From NCBI RefSeq assembly GCF_003457605.1, contig NZ_QRAN01000001.1, forward strand, positions 248,642-312,641: a DNA stretch of 64,000 nucleotides. Reading direction: 5' to 3'. Source of the DNA: Seongchinamella sediminis. Its GTDB lineage: Bacteria > Pseudomonadota > Gammaproteobacteria > Pseudomonadales > Halieaceae. Positions 44,368-53,142 of this stretch are shown piece after piece; the stretch's first letter is position 1; each line of letters begins with the position of its first letter. The position numbers and the translations under genes were made by a program. Under the pieces are notes generated by a model that made no database searches, had not been told where the DNA came from, and was given only the letters and a program-made list of their open reading frames with translations.

Positions 44368-45249
44368 TCAGGCGGCCTGCAGGGCCCGGATACGCTCTTC
44401 CAGCGGCGGGTGTGAGCGCAGCAGGCCGCCAATGCCCTGCTTCAGCTGTTCGCTGATGCCGAAGGCGGTCAGTTCCCCGGGTAAATCCTGGGGCAGGCCC
44501 TGCTCCTCCCGGAGCCGCTGGAGTGCGGCGATCATGTACTGCTTGCCCGCCAGCCGGCCACCGGCGGCGTCGGCGCGATACTCACGCCAGCGCGAGAACC
44601 AGAACACGATCATGCTGGCGAGGAAGCCAAGCACCAGTTCGGCGACGATGGTGACCGCGTAGTAGCCCAGGCCATAGCCGCGTTCGGTTTTGAATACCAC
44701 CCGGTCGACCGTGTGGCCGATGATCCGTGCCAGGAACATGACGAAGGTGTTGACGACCCCCTGGATGAGGGTCAGGGTGACCATGTCGCCGTTGGCCACG
44801 TGACCGATTTCGTGGGCCATGACCGCGCGGGTTTCCTGCGGGTGGAAACGCTGCAGCAGGCCGGTGCTCACCGCGACCAGGGCTGCATTCCGATTCCAGC
44901 CGGTGGCAAAGGCATTGGCTGCCTGGGAGGGGAATATACCCACTTCCGGCATGCCGATACCGGCCTCGTCGGCCAGTTCCCGTACGGTGTCCAGCAGCCA
45001 CTGCTCCTCGCGGTTGCGGGGGCTCTCGATGATATAGGCGCCGGTGCCCCGCTTGGCCATCCACTTGGACAGGAACAGCGAGATCAATGAACCGCCAAAG
45101 CCGAACAGGGCGCAGAATATCAGCAGGCCCTGCAGGTTCAGGTCGACGCCGTTGGCAGCGAGAATACCTTCCAGCCCGAGCAGGTTGAACACCGTGCTGA
45201 CCAGGACCAGCACCGCCATGTTGGTGGCCAGAAACAGCAGTATGCGCAT
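44368..45249 (-). CDS. htpX: Membrane zinc metalloprotease HtpX
   Basis: An inner-membrane M48B protease for quality control of membrane proteins, acting beside FtsH. At 293 residues it is identical in length to E. coli HtpX. Two N-terminal membrane segments, the zinc motif AHEIGHVANGD near residue 145, two further membrane segments, and the third ligand in EYRADAAGG are all present. The C-terminal HPPLEERIRAL is a family signature. The start is 4 bases after the stop of a small gene on the same strand. Confidence 0.95.
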   Translation of the reverse strand: MRILLFLATNMAVLVLVSTVFNLLGLEGILAANGVDLNLQGLLIFCALFGFGGSLISLFLSKWMAKRGTGAYIIESPRNREEQWLLDTVRELADEAGIGMPEVGIFPSQAANAFATGWNRNAALVAVSTGLLQRFHPQETRAVMAHEIGHVANGDMVTLTLIQGVVNTFVMFLARIIGHTVDRVVFKTERGYGLGYYAVTIVAELVLGFLASMIVFWFSRWREYRADAAGGRLAGKQYMIAALQRLREEQGLPQDLPGELTAFGISEQLKQGIGGLLRSHPPLEERIRALQAA

Positions 45250-45253
45250 GGTC

Positions 45254-45574
45254 TCAATTTGTCTCCTGTGTCGTTGAGCCGCTCGTTTCGACCGCTTCTC
45301 CGGCGCCGGGTTCCGCCGCCATGGCGGGTTCCTCGAGAGAGGGGAGGGGCACCTGGCTGGGCTCGATTAGCGGTTCGCCGCGCTCGGACAAGGGCGCCGC
45401 AACAACCTCTCCGCGCAGCTCGATATCCTTTGCCGACAGTTCGAACAGGATATTGATTGCCTCGTCCTCGTGCTTGCTGCGCAGGACGGTCCTGGCATCC
45501 TCGCCGCTCTGCCACAGCTTGCGCTTGCCCCAGTAGTGGCCGTGCTGGTTGCGAATCACGTAAACATCGGTCAT
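45254..45574 (-). CDS. Unknown 106-residue protein upstream of htpX
   Basis: A small soluble protein with a folded N-terminal part (VYVIRNQHGHYWGKRKLWQSGEDARTVLRS in shape: short strands then a helix) and an acidic, proline/glutamate-rich C-terminal tail. The first 60 residues resemble small proteins annotated only as hypothetical in related bacteria. It is 4 bases upstream of htpX and probably co-transcribed. The function is unknown. Confidence 0.65.
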   Translation of the reverse strand: MTDVYVIRNQHGHYWGKRKLWQSGEDARTVLRSKHEDEAINILFELSAKDIELRGEVVAAPLSERGEPLIEPSQVPLPSLEEPAMAAEPGAGEAVETSGSTTQETN

Positions 45575-45648
45575 TGCTTCTTGGTCCTTGCAGTAGGGAT
45601 GGCGGCAAGTTTAAGCGCTACCCGGGCGGGTTGCCAGAGCGCCGGTGC

Positions 45649-46359
45649 TCAGCCCAACAGCAGGTCCTTGGCCTGGTTGATCTTGGCGGCCAGGTAGTCA
45701 TTGCCACCGCGATCAGGGTGCAATTTCTGCATCAGTTTGCGGTGAGCGGCGACAATTTCCTCCTCGCCGGCATTGTCTTCCAGGCCCAGCACCGCCAACG
45801 CTTCTGCCCGGCTCATGGCATTGCCCGAGTCCGGGGGCGCTTGCGCGGCGCCGAAATCCGTTGCCCCCGGAAAACGTTGTTCCAGGTAGCTTTGCAATAG
45901 CTGGGCGGAATCGGCGTCTTCGCTGTGGCAGTAGGCCAGCAGGCTCTGCAGCTGGGCGCGGTCCATGTCCCTCAGGCGCCAGCCGCTAAACTGCCCCTTC
46001 AGCACCTCGCCGCCCAGTTCACCGCTGTCGTGGTCCAGCTGCATGGACAGAATGTCGGTGGCCACCGTGGATTGCTGGCCGCTGCTGGCGGCGGCCTGCC
46101 CCAGCCGGGAGGCCAGCGCGGGGAAAAAACGCAGCAGGCTGGGCCCGAGCTGCCGTAGCAGCACCAGCAGGCCGGTGAGCGCAACGCCAATCCAGTGCAT
46201 CTTGCCGGCCAGGGCGAGTATCACCACGGTGACCACGGCAACCGCCAGCCCGAGTTTGATGTATTCCCCGCGGCGTTTGTGTGGCGGCGCCGCCTGGGCG
46301 CGCTTGAAAAGGATGAAAAGGGCGAAGGCGATAGCCGCCAGCAGTATCAATCGGGGCAC
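45649..46359 (-). CDS. Membrane-anchored DnaJ-domain protein
   Basis: A 236-residue protein with two N-terminal hydrophobic segments (about 2-18 and 34-66) and a C-terminal J domain of the short TIM14/DjlA-like kind. The J-domain HPD tripeptide is in [25 protein letters not shown], preceded by [12 protein letters not shown]. It would recruit DnaK to the inner membrane. The middle part is glutamine/leucine-rich and helical. It lies 8 bases downstream of the VWA-like gene. Confidence 0.88.
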   Translation of the reverse strand: MPRLILLAAIAFALFILFKRAQAAPPHKRRGEYIKLGLAVAVVTVVILALAGKMHWIGVALTGLLVLLRQLGPSLLRFFPALASRLGQAAASSGQQSTVATDILSMQLDHDSGELGGEVLKGQFSGWRLRDMDRAQLQSLLAYCHSEDADSAQLLQSYLEQRFPGATDFGAAQAPPDSGNAMSRAEALAVLGLEDNAGEEEIVAAHRKLMQKLHPDRGGNDYLAAKINQAKDLLLG

Positions 46360-46367
46360 AGTGGCTC

Positions 46368-47054
46368 TCAGTCTTTCAGTTGCTGGAGCAGCAGTTTAGC
46401 ACCCTCGGTCCGGTGGCGTTCAAGTGCCTTGACCCCGCCCGAGGCGTAGCTTGCCACCGCGCCCAGCAGCGAGGCCAGGGTGCCGGGGCTGCTGTTGTCA
46501 AAGCTTGCCCAGGCCCCCTTGCTGAGCCTTGCCATGCGGGTGAAGCAATCCCGGGCATCGGCCAGCTGGCCCTCCTGGAAAATGAACAAGGGAAGCTGCA
46601 GCAGGCCGCACTGGCCAGCGAGCTGGCACAGGGTGTCCGGGTTCTCCTCCAGGGCGTCACCGATGAACACCAGCGCCCGGATCCGGTTTTTTCCGTGTTC
46701 GGCCAGAGCGTGACGCAGCAGACGCTGAATCTGGGTATGACCGCCCTCGCAGCTGACCCGGCCCATCTGGCTGGCCAGGGCCTGCGAGTCCGTGGTCCAG
46801 GGGCCGGCGTGGAAATCGGCGAAACCGCGATAGTAACACAGCTGGACACAGAGCGTCTCACCCTGCTGGGTGGCGAGGAACATCTCCTGTTGCAGGTGGC
46901 TGGCGCGGTCCCAGGTGGGCTGGCGGCTGGCGGTCGCGTCGATCGCAAACAGTAGCCTCGGCTGCTGCTGGCGAACTGTGGCAATGGTCTTGCTTTTGTT
47001 CAGGAAGCTTGCGATTTCCGTTGCTGTGGAACGGCGGGAAGGGGTTCGGGCCAT
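46368..47054 (-). CDS. VWA-like protein
   Basis: A 228-residue soluble protein with a von Willebrand factor A-like fold. A strand [18 protein letters not shown] carries a degenerate MIDAS-type D-x-T/S-x-S motif, and [15 protein letters not shown] fits the second metal-site strand, followed by LPLFIFQEG. An internal helix [25 protein letters not shown] is conserved in such VWA proteins of proteobacteria. It precedes the DnaJ-domain gene by 8 bases. A role in assembling or chaperoning a complex is conceivable; the function is not known. Confidence 0.7.
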   Translation of the reverse strand: MARTPSRRSTATEIASFLNKSKTIATVRQQQPRLLFAIDATASRQPTWDRASHLQQEMFLATQQGETLCVQLCYYRGFADFHAGPWTTDSQALASQMGRVSCEGGHTQIQRLLRHALAEHGKNRIRALVFIGDALEENPDTLCQLAGQCGLLQLPLFIFQEGQLADARDCFTRMARLSKGAWASFDNSSPGTLASLLGAVASYASGGVKALERHRTEGAKLLLQQLKD

Positions 47055-47082
47055 AGCTGGAGGTTCGTGCCGGGCGCCGCCC

Positions 47083-47268
47083 TCAGGCGTTGTGGAGTTT
47101 TCCCAGGCGGGATAATTCTGCCAGGTAGTGGCGGCGGGTAGCCAGTTCCTGAAGGGCCTGCTGCAACTGATCGCGGGACGTGCTGGCCTGCGCTTCGCTG
47201 TTGACGATTTGCCAGAGCTTGCGGCTGCAGAGCTCCCGGGCGTTAAACTGATTGCGCTGTATTGTCAT
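47083..47268 (-). CDS. Small unknown protein upstream of the VWA gene
   Basis: A 61-residue charged helical protein starting MTIQRNQFNARELCSRKLWQ. The ATG at 47268 is supported by GAGAGAACA just upstream; extension to 47394 would add a low-quality leader. The central region (RDQLQQALQELATRRHYLAELSRLG) is a likely coiled coil. It lies 28 bases before the VWA-like gene on the same strand and may be part of that unit. Confidence 0.5.
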   Translation of the reverse strand: MTIQRNQFNARELCSRKLWQIVNSEAQASTSRDQLQQALQELATRRHYLAELSRLGKLHNA

Positions 47269-47460
47269 TGTTCTCTCTTGGTTGCTGTTGCCGCTGCGAA
47301 ACAAGGCAGGGAGTTTGGCTGTCAGCCTAGTCGCTGGATATGACACCGGTATTACGGCTGGTTCTGCGGCGAGCCGGCTACTTGAATTTTTCACCGGTAA
47401 GGGTGTCTACTCTAACCCGGTGAACACAGATTGCAACCAGGCATCCTGAGCGGAGGAGAC

Positions 47461-48123
47461 ATGTCCCTGTTTGAATTACGCAAAAAACACGCAATGCCCA
47501 GTGCCGATACCGCGCTTGCGGGGCGGGAAGAGCCGCTGCCGGTGCCGGACACCCATTATGTCAACGGCAATCCCATGCGCGGCCCCTGGCCCGAAGCGAT
47601 GCGCCTGGCAATGTTTGGCATGGGCTGCTTCTGGGGTGTAGAGCGCATGTTCTGGCAGTTACCCGGCGTGTACTCCACCGCTGCCGGTTATGCCGCCGGC
47701 CTGACACCCAACCCGACCTACCAGGAGGTCTGCACCGGCAAGACCGGGCACAACGAGGTGGTGCAGGTGGTTTTCGACCCGGCGCAGCTGAGTTACCAGC
47801 AGTTGCTGCAAACCTTCTGGGAGGGCCACGATCCCACCCAGGGGATGCGCCAGGGGAATGACCTTGGCACTCAGTACCGCTCGGGAATCTACACCTTTGG
47901 CGATGAGCAGGCGGAACAGGCGCGGGCTTCACTGGCGGCATTTCAGCCGGTGCTGCGCGAGGCCGGCTACGGTGCAATCACCACGGAAATTCTGCCGGCT
48001 CCGGCATTCTACTATGCCGAGGAGTACCACCAGCAATACCTGGCCAAAAACCCGGGTGGTTACTGCGGCCTGGGTGGCACCGGTGTCAGCTGCCCGATCG
48101 GCGTGGCCCGCCAGCGCGCTTGA
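47461..48123 (+). CDS. msrA: Peptide methionine sulfoxide reductase MsrA
   Basis: Reduces methionine-S-sulfoxide in proteins, using thioredoxin. At 220 residues it is close to E. coli MsrA (212). The catalytic motif [11 protein letters not shown] lies at about residues 55-65, with the further signatures [31 protein letters not shown], the [21 protein letters not shown] segment and a C-terminal resolving-cysteine region ([13 protein letters not shown]). The N-terminal 45 residues are the long E. coli-type extension. GGAGGAG precedes the ATG at 47461. Confidence 0.95.
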   Translation: MSLFELRKKHAMPSADTALAGREEPLPVPDTHYVNGNPMRGPWPEAMRLAMFGMGCFWGVERMFWQLPGVYSTAAGYAAGLTPNPTYQEVCTGKTGHNEVVQVVFDPAQLSYQQLLQTFWEGHDPTQGMRQGNDLGTQYRSGIYTFGDEQAEQARASLAAFQPVLREAGYGAITTEILPAPAFYYAEEYHQQYLAKNPGGYCGLGGTGVSCPIGVARQRA

Positions 48124-48132
48124 AGCCGGCGC

Positions 48133-48163
48133 AGGGCGCGTTCCCTTAGTGCGAACGGGCCCT
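48133..48163. terminator. Hairpin between convergent msrA and CBS gene
   Basis: An 11-bp stem with one G-G mismatch (AGGGCGCGTTC pairing with GAACGGGCCCT) encloses a 9-base loop. It sits 9 bases after the msrA stop and reaches the stop of the convergent gene. It lacks a T-run on either strand. Confidence 0.45.
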
Positions 48164-48620
48164 AGTAGCCATCGTCGAAATCCTCCGCCACCGGCTCGAC
48201 CTGCTCCAGCTGTTCCATCAGGTTGATGGCGACGGCAACGAAGTCGGAGTCAGTAACAATGCCGACCAGCTGGTCGTCTCTTGTTACTGGCAGGCAGCCC
48301 AGTCGCTGCTGCTGCAAATGCATGGCCGTGCCTCGCAGGCTGGCGTGTTCGTCCACGGTCTGGACAGGAGAGGTCATGACACTGGAGAGGGCGATGTAGC
48401 GCTCTTCCTGTTCCCTGCCCGACTGGTTTGGCAGCACGCTGGAATCAGCGGCGGCCAGCACGTCCCGCTGTGATACCACCCCCACCAGAATGCCATTGCC
48501 GCTGACAATGGGTATGTGCCGGATGTGATGATCGGCCATCAGTTTCCTGGCCTGGGCGAGGCTGTCGTCCGGTGTCAGGGTGTAGGGCTCGACGGTCATG
48601 ATCTCTGCAACGCTTAACAT
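48162..48620 (-). CDS. CBS-pair domain protein
   Basis: A 152-residue protein consisting of two CBS domains in tandem: SVAEIMTVEPYTLTPDDSLA, HIRHIPIVSGNGILVGVVSQRDVLA, then VMTSPVQTVDEHASLRGTA and RLGCLPVTRDDQLVGIVTDSDFVAVAI. CBS pairs bind adenine nucleotides and act as energy or redox sensors. There is no fused enzyme domain. An FNR/ANR-type box lies upstream, so it may be induced under low oxygen. The partner is unknown. Confidence 0.88.
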   Translation of the reverse strand: MLSVAEIMTVEPYTLTPDDSLAQARKLMADHHIRHIPIVSGNGILVGVVSQRDVLAAADSSVLPNQSGREQEERYIALSSVMTSPVQTVDEHASLRGTAMHLQQQRLGCLPVTRDDQLVGIVTDSDFVAVAINLMEQLEQVEPVAEDFDDGY

Positions 48621-48688
48621 GGCTGGTTACCTGGCGGTTTGATCGCTTATTCCACTGTGAAGCCTAGCCTGTCTCGCGCTCCGGGTTG

Positions 48689-48702
48689 TTGATTCCCGTC
48701 AA
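48689..48702. promoter_or_regulatory. FNR/ANR-type box upstream of the CBS gene
   Basis: TTGAT-TCCC-GTCAA (minus strand TTGAC-GGGA-ATCAA) fits the FNR/ANR/DNR consensus TTGAT-N4-ATCAA with one base change. The centre is about 75 bases before the CBS start codon. A weak TAGGCT at 48661-48666 would place the start point near 48654, giving the classic spacing of about 41 bases. Confidence 0.5.
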
Positions 48703-48734
48703 CATAGTTCTTTTCAGCCCGTCTTGCGGCTGCC

Positions 48735-49442
48735 CTAGAACAGGCGCCCAAGCAGTGCGGTCACCGCAGTCTCCACCCGGAGAATGCGGGGGCCCAGGCT
48801 CACCGGCTCGCAACCCGCGGCCTGCAGTTTCTCGACCTCGTAGGGGATGAAGCCCCCCTCCGGCCCGATAGCCAGCAGCGCCGGGCCGGAAATACCGCGC
48901 GGGCAGGGTGGATGGTCGCCGGGATGCGCCAGCAGGGCCTTGCGCCCCTCCGCCAGCCCGGGCAACATGTCCTCGACGAAGGGTTTGAACCGGCGGTGGC
49001 AGTGGACCGGGGGCAGCACCGTGTCCCGCGACTGCTCCAGGCCCTCGAGCAGGTAGTGGCGGATGGTCGCTGCCGCCAGCACCGGGGTCTGCCAGAAGCT
49101 TTTCTCGACCCGGTAGGTATTGACCAGGTGCAGCTCGGCCACGCCCAGCTCCGCCACCGTGCGCAGTATGCGGCGCAACATTTTCGGCCGGGGCAGGGCA
49201 ACCACCAGGGTCAGCGGGAGTTTGTCCGGGGGAGGGGTGGTCAGTACCGGGTCCAGCACTGCCGCCTGCCTGTCGATGCTGACGATCGTGGCACTGCCGG
49301 TCATGCCGTTTATCTCACCGACCCGCAGCGATTCGCCGGCTGCCTTGCCGTGTACCTGCAACAGGTGCTGCAGCCGCGGGCCGGCAATGCGCAACAGGCC
49401 GCTGTCGCCGCGGTCCCGGTCGCTGAACAGCAGCAGGTTCAA
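48735..49442 (-). CDS. rsmE: 16S rRNA m3U1498 methyltransferase RsmE
   Basis: A SPOUT-class enzyme that methylates N3 of U1498 in 16S rRNA with S-adenosylmethionine. It is 235 residues (E. coli 243). An N-terminal PUA-like domain contains RIAGPRLQHLLQV and the C-terminal knotted domain has ALPRPKMLRRILRTVAELGV, LLAIGPEGGFIPYEVE and VSLGPRILRVETAVTALLG, the SAM-binding hallmark. The TTG start at 49442 lies just after the rimO stop with AGGT upstream; the two are co-transcribed. Confidence 0.95.
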   Translation of the reverse strand: MNLLLFSDRDRGDSGLLRIAGPRLQHLLQVHGKAAGESLRVGEINGMTGSATIVSIDRQAAVLDPVLTTPPPDKLPLTLVVALPRPKMLRRILRTVAELGVAELHLVNTYRVEKSFWQTPVLAAATIRHYLLEGLEQSRDTVLPPVHCHRRFKPFVEDMLPGLAEGRKALLAHPGDHPPCPRGISGPALLAIGPEGGFIPYEVEKLQAAGCEPVSLGPRILRVETAVTALLGRLF

Positions 49443-49446
49443 GCGT

Positions 49447-50772
49447 TCAACCTGCCCACAGGTCGTATTCGTTGGCGCCTGTCACCGTGGCCCTGACCAT
49501 GTCGCCGGGATTCAATTGGGTGGCGCCATCGAGGAAGACCTTGCCGTCAATTTCCGGCGCATCGGCGCTGGAGCGCCCTATTGCCCCCTCGGCGTCGACC
49601 TCGTCGATGAGGATGTCTATCTCGCGGCCAATTTTGTGCTGCAGTTTGGCGCTGCTGATCTCCTGCTGCAGGGCCATGAAGCGCTCCCAGCGCTCCTGCT
49701 TGAGGGGCTCCGGCACGTGGTTGGGCAGGTCATTGGCCCTGGCGCCCTTGACCGGGGAATACTGGAAACAGCCCACCCGGTCCAGCCGGGCCTCGCGGAG
49801 GAAGTCCAGCAGCACCTCGAAATCGGCATCGGTCTCGCCGGGGAAGCCAACGATAAAGGTACTGCGCAGGGTGAGGTCCGGGCAGATCGCGCGCCAGGCC
49901 TGGATCCGCTCCAGGGACTTTTCCGCCGCTGCCGGGCGCTTCATCCGCCTGAGGACGTCGGGGCTGCCGTGCTGGAAAGGGACATCCAGGTAGGGCAGGA
50001 TTCTGCCCTCGGCCATGAGCGGTATGACCTTGTCCACATGGGGGTAGGGGTAGACGTAATGCAGCCGCACCCACACTCCGAATTCTGCCAGGGCCTCGCA
50101 CAGCTGTTGCATGTGGGTCTTCAGCGGGCGCCCGTTCCAGAAGCCGGTGCGGAATCTGGTGTCGACGCCGTAGGCGCTGGTGTCCTGGGAGATCACCAGC
50201 AGTTCCCGCACCCCGGCGCGCACCAGGCGCTCGGCCTCTTCCATGACATCGCCAATGGGCCTGCTCACCAGGTCCCCGCGCATGTCGGGGATGATGCAGA
50301 AGCTGCAGCGATGGTTACAGCCCTCGGAAATTTTCAGGTAGGCGTAGTGGCGCGGGGTGAGCTTGATGCCCTGGGGCGGCACCAGGTCGGTATAGGGGTC
50401 GTGATTGACCACCGGCGGCACGTACTGGTGCACCGCCCCCACCACCTCCTCGTAGGCGGCAGGGCCGCTGACCGCCAGTACCTTGGGGTGCAGCTCGCGG
50501 ATGGCACTGGCGTCCTCGCCCTTGCCCATGCAGCCGGTGACAATCACCCGACCGTTCTCGCTGATGGCCTCGCCAATGGCGTCCAGCGATTCCTGTTTGG
50601 CGCTGTCGATGAACCCGCAGGTGTTGACCACCACGACTTCGGCGTCCTCATAGCTGGGAACGATGTCATAGCCGTCCAGTTTCAACTGGGTAAGGATGCG
50701 TTCGGAGTCCACCAGCGCCTTCGGGCAGCCAAGGCTGATGAAACCGACCTTGTTTTTTACGGTTTGGGTCAT
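49447..50772 (-). CDS. rimO: Ribosomal protein S12 methylthiotransferase RimO
   Basis: A radical-SAM enzyme that beta-methylthiolates Asp89 of ribosomal protein S12. The 441-residue length equals E. coli RimO. The N-terminal UPF0004 domain has [19 protein letters not shown] with its cluster cysteines, the radical-SAM motif C-x3-C-x2-C is in [14 protein letters not shown] at about 150, and a C-terminal TRAM domain ends with ANEYDLWAG. The radical-SAM core includes [11 protein letters not shown] and [13 protein letters not shown]. It starts at the ATG at 50772, divergent from a crotonase gene. Confidence 0.96.
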   Translation of the reverse strand: MTQTVKNKVGFISLGCPKALVDSERILTQLKLDGYDIVPSYEDAEVVVVNTCGFIDSAKQESLDAIGEAISENGRVIVTGCMGKGEDASAIRELHPKVLAVSGPAAYEEVVGAVHQYVPPVVNHDPYTDLVPPQGIKLTPRHYAYLKISEGCNHRCSFCIIPDMRGDLVSRPIGDVMEEAERLVRAGVRELLVISQDTSAYGVDTRFRTGFWNGRPLKTHMQQLCEALAEFGVWVRLHYVYPYPHVDKVIPLMAEGRILPYLDVPFQHGSPDVLRRMKRPAAAEKSLERIQAWRAICPDLTLRSTFIVGFPGETDADFEVLLDFLREARLDRVGCFQYSPVKGARANDLPNHVPEPLKQERWERFMALQQEISSAKLQHKIGREIDILIDEVDAEGAIGRSSADAPEIDGKVFLDGATQLNPGDMVRATVTGANEYDLWAG

Positions 50773-50858
50773 GGCAGGAACTGCCCTCGAAAGATCGGGG
50801 GCGCATTGTACCGCAGCGCGGGACTGCCTACACTGGTGTTTTTGCCGGAGAATGCACC

Positions 50859-51638
50859 ATGAGCGTGAGTGTCGAACAACAGGGCAGGGTTACCGTGATC
50901 ACCCTGCAAAGGCCGGAAGTACGCAATGCGGTGGACGGCGTCACCGCCCGGGCGCTGGCGCAGGCGTTCACCGATTTTGATCAGGACGACGGCAGTGATG
51001 TCGCGGTATTTCATGGCGCCAACGGCACCTTTTGCGCCGGCGCGGACCTGAAGGCCCTGGCCGCCCAGGCGGGGTCGAATCCACTGTCGGAACAAGGCGA
51101 TGGCCCGATGGGGCCCTCGCGGATGCTGCTGGGCAAGCCGGTCATTGCTGCGGTGTCCGGTCACGCCGTGGCCGGTGGCCTGGAGCTGGCCCTGTGGTGC
51201 GACCTGCGGGTAGTGGAGGAAACCGCGGTTTTGGGGGTATTCTGTCGCCGCTGGGGGGTACCGCTGATTGATGGCGGCACCGTCCGGCTGCCCCGGCTCA
51301 TAGGCCACAGCCGGGCCCTGGACCTGATTCTTAGCGGCCGCCCGGTGGCGGCGCAGGAGGCGCTGGCCATGGGTCTGGCCAACCGGGTAGTGGCGGAGGG
51401 TGAGGCCCTGGCGGCCGCCCTGAAGCTGGCCCGGCAGTTGTGCGCTTTTCCCCAGAATTGCCTGCGTTCGGATCGCCTCAGCGCCTACCGGCAGTGGGAC
51501 ATGGATTTTGAGGCGGCCATGAACAATGAGTTCCGCCAGGGGATGGCTGTAATTGCGTCGCAGGAAACCGTGACCGGGGCCCGGCGCTTTGCCGCCGGGG
51601 CCGGGCGCCACGGCGACTTCAAGGATCTCGGCGACTAG
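50859..51638 (+). CDS. Crotonase-family protein (enoyl-CoA hydratase-like)
   Basis: A 259-residue crotonase fold protein. The oxyanion-hole segments [12 protein letters not shown] and [17 protein letters not shown] are intact. The Glu equivalent to Glu144 of rat hydratase is kept, in GGLELA. The second catalytic Glu (Glu164) is replaced in [11 protein letters not shown], so classical hydration with two glutamates is doubtful and isomerase or another reaction is possible. [16 protein letters not shown] is the signature of a common EchA subfamily of unknown substrate. Its TAG overlaps the convergent gene's stop. Confidence 0.85.
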   Translation: MSVSVEQQGRVTVITLQRPEVRNAVDGVTARALAQAFTDFDQDDGSDVAVFHGANGTFCAGADLKALAAQAGSNPLSEQGDGPMGPSRMLLGKPVIAAVSGHAVAGGLELALWCDLRVVEETAVLGVFCRRWGVPLIDGGTVRLPRLIGHSRALDLILSGRPVAAQEALAMGLANRVVAEGEALAAALKLARQLCAFPQNCLRSDRLSAYRQWDMDFEAAMNNEFRQGMAVIASQETVTGARRFAAGAGRHGDFKDLGD

Positions 51639-52144
51639 AACTCACGGCCCTCCCGGGGGCTGGTGCTGTTAACCCGCAGCTCCTGGCGCAGCAGGGCGAT
51701 CAGCTCCCTGGCCTCGGCGGGGCCGAGGAACTCGCCGATGCCCACGCTTTCCCGGCTGTCGTGGATTGTCAGTACCGGGCTGTCTCCGGGACGCCTTTCC
51801 GGGGTGATGCTCAATCCGGTGTGCTGACGGGCGAAGCGCCAGCACTGCCTGGGGTGGTAGTGCCCCTTCTCGATTTGCACGCTGTCGTCGCTGAGGGTGA
51901 TCACGTGGCGGTACTGCAGCTTCCAGTTGACGTAGTACAGGGCGCCGCCGAGAGCGAGCAGCTCCAGCCCGGCGAACGGCAGAATCGGCCAGGCCCCGAG
52001 CAGGCTGAAGCCGATGGCAGCACCGAGGGAGGGCACGGCAACGGCCATCAGGGCGTAGAGGTTGGCCCGCCAGCTGGACGAGTGGTTGGGGCGGGCAACA
52101 ATCATCAATGTCCCGGCTTCGCGGTCGTGGCTGCTGGTGACCAC
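51635..52144 (-). CDS. DUF2244 membrane protein
   Basis: A 169-residue inner-membrane protein of the DUF2244 family: two membrane segments at about 30-48 and 52-72 (ALMAVAVPSLGAAIGFSLL, LPFAGLELLALGGALYYV), followed by a beta-rich soluble domain. That domain has VITLSDDSVQIEKGHYHPRQCWRFAR, a conserved EFLGPAEARELIALLRQEL near the end, and no catalytic motif. The function of the family is unknown. The stop codon shares the CTAG palindrome with the crotonase stop, so the two genes abut tail to tail. Confidence 0.8.
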   Translation of the reverse strand: MVTSSHDREAGTLMIVARPNHSSSWRANLYALMAVAVPSLGAAIGFSLLGAWPILPFAGLELLALGGALYYVNWKLQYRHVITLSDDSVQIEKGHYHPRQCWRFARQHTGLSITPERRPGDSPVLTIHDSRESVGIGEFLGPAEARELIALLRQELRVNSTSPREGREF

Positions 52145-52194
52145 CGTGCTTTTCTCCTGTCAGGGATTTGAGTGTAGTGAAAAACCCGATACTC

Positions 52195-52210
52195 GCCTAC
52201 TATCGTAGGC
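52195..52210. promoter_or_regulatory. Inverted repeat before sseA
   Basis: GCCTAC-TATC-GTAGGC is a perfect 16-base inverted repeat about 22 bases before the sseA ATG. It covers a TACTAT that could act as a -10 element. It could be an operator or a leader hairpin. Confidence 0.35.
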
Positions 52211-52232
52211 ATTGTGTCCAGGCGGAGCAGCC

Positions 52233-53048
52233 ATGCCACGTGAACGATTACTGATTGAGGCCGACGCCCTGCGGGACGCCGCCGATGTGGTGGTGGTCGA
52301 CTGCCGCTTTTCCCTCCAGGACCCGGCGGCCGGCCGGGCCAGCTTCGAGGCCGGCCACATACCCGGTGCCTGCTACCTGGACCTCAACCGGGACCTGTCC
52401 TCGCCGGTGCGACAGCACGGAGGGCGCCATCCGCTGCCGGAGGCGGCGACTCTGGTGCGCACCCTGGCTAGCTGCGGTATCGGCAGCGAGACCCGGGTGG
52501 TCGCCTATGACGATTCCCGGTTTGGCTTTGCCGCGCGCCTGTGGTGGCTGATGCGCAGCCTGGGTTATCGCCAGCCGAGCCTGCTGAACGGCGGCTATGG
52601 CGCCTGGCTGGACGCCGGCGGCGAGGTGGAGCGGGGCGCTGGCCGGCCCCTTGCCAGCATCGATGTCCGCACCGACGCCGGCGCCGGGCTCAACGGCCAT
52701 TGTGATATCCGCGAGCTGGCACAGTTACAGGCGGCGGGGGCGCTGCTGGTGGATTCGCGGGAACCGCGCCGCTACCAGGGTCTGGAGGAGCTGATCGACC
52801 CGGTTCCCGGCCACATTCCCGGGGCGGTAAATCATCCCTGGCAGGGGGTGACCGATGGCACCGGGCGGGCCCTCGATGAGGCCGGCCAGCGCGCCCACTG
52901 GGGCAGCACCCTGGATGCCCCGCAGCTGGTGGTCTACTGCGGCTCGGGGGTAACCGCCTGCGTCAACCTGTTCTCCCTGGCCTTGCTGGGTCGCGAGGAC
53001 GCGACGCTGTACGCCGGCAGCTGGAGCGACTGGTGCAGCTACCTGTAG
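52233..53048 (+). CDS. sseA: 3-mercaptopyruvate/thiosulfate sulfurtransferase
   Basis: A two-domain rhodanese of 271 residues (E. coli SseA 281). The N-terminal inactive domain has VVVVDCRFSLQDPAAG and GHIPGACYLDLNRDLSSP; the C-terminal domain carries the catalytic Cys in VVYCGSGVTACVNLF. The CGSGVT loop is the 3-mercaptopyruvate sulfurtransferase type rather than the CRKGVT of thiosulfate rhodaneses. The ATG at 52233 has GGAG 5 bases upstream; an earlier TTG at 52212 would add seven residues. Confidence 0.9.
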   Translation: MPRERLLIEADALRDAADVVVVDCRFSLQDPAAGRASFEAGHIPGACYLDLNRDLSSPVRQHGGRHPLPEAATLVRTLASCGIGSETRVVAYDDSRFGFAARLWWLMRSLGYRQPSLLNGGYGAWLDAGGEVERGAGRPLASIDVRTDAGAGLNGHCDIRELAQLQAAGALLVDSREPRRYQGLEELIDPVPGHIPGAVNHPWQGVTDGTGRALDEAGQRAHWGSTLDAPQLVVYCGSGVTACVNLFSLALLGREDATLYAGSWSDWCSYL

Positions 53049-53142
53049 CCGCAGGCTGCCGGCGCAGCAGGTAATATTCGGGCTAGGCCCGGGGCGCCCG
53101 CTACGGTAAAATGCGCGCCCTTTGGATACTGCGGGCCGGAAC

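Noticed and set aside
44362-44373. Palindrome GCCTGATCAGGC containing both convergent stop codons
   Set aside because: It has no loop and no T-run, so it is a poor terminator; probably a by-product of abutting TGA stop codons.
49120-50862. A 580-codon plus-strand frame opposite rsmE and rimO
   Set aside because: It spans two certain genes and the gap between them, and has no domain.
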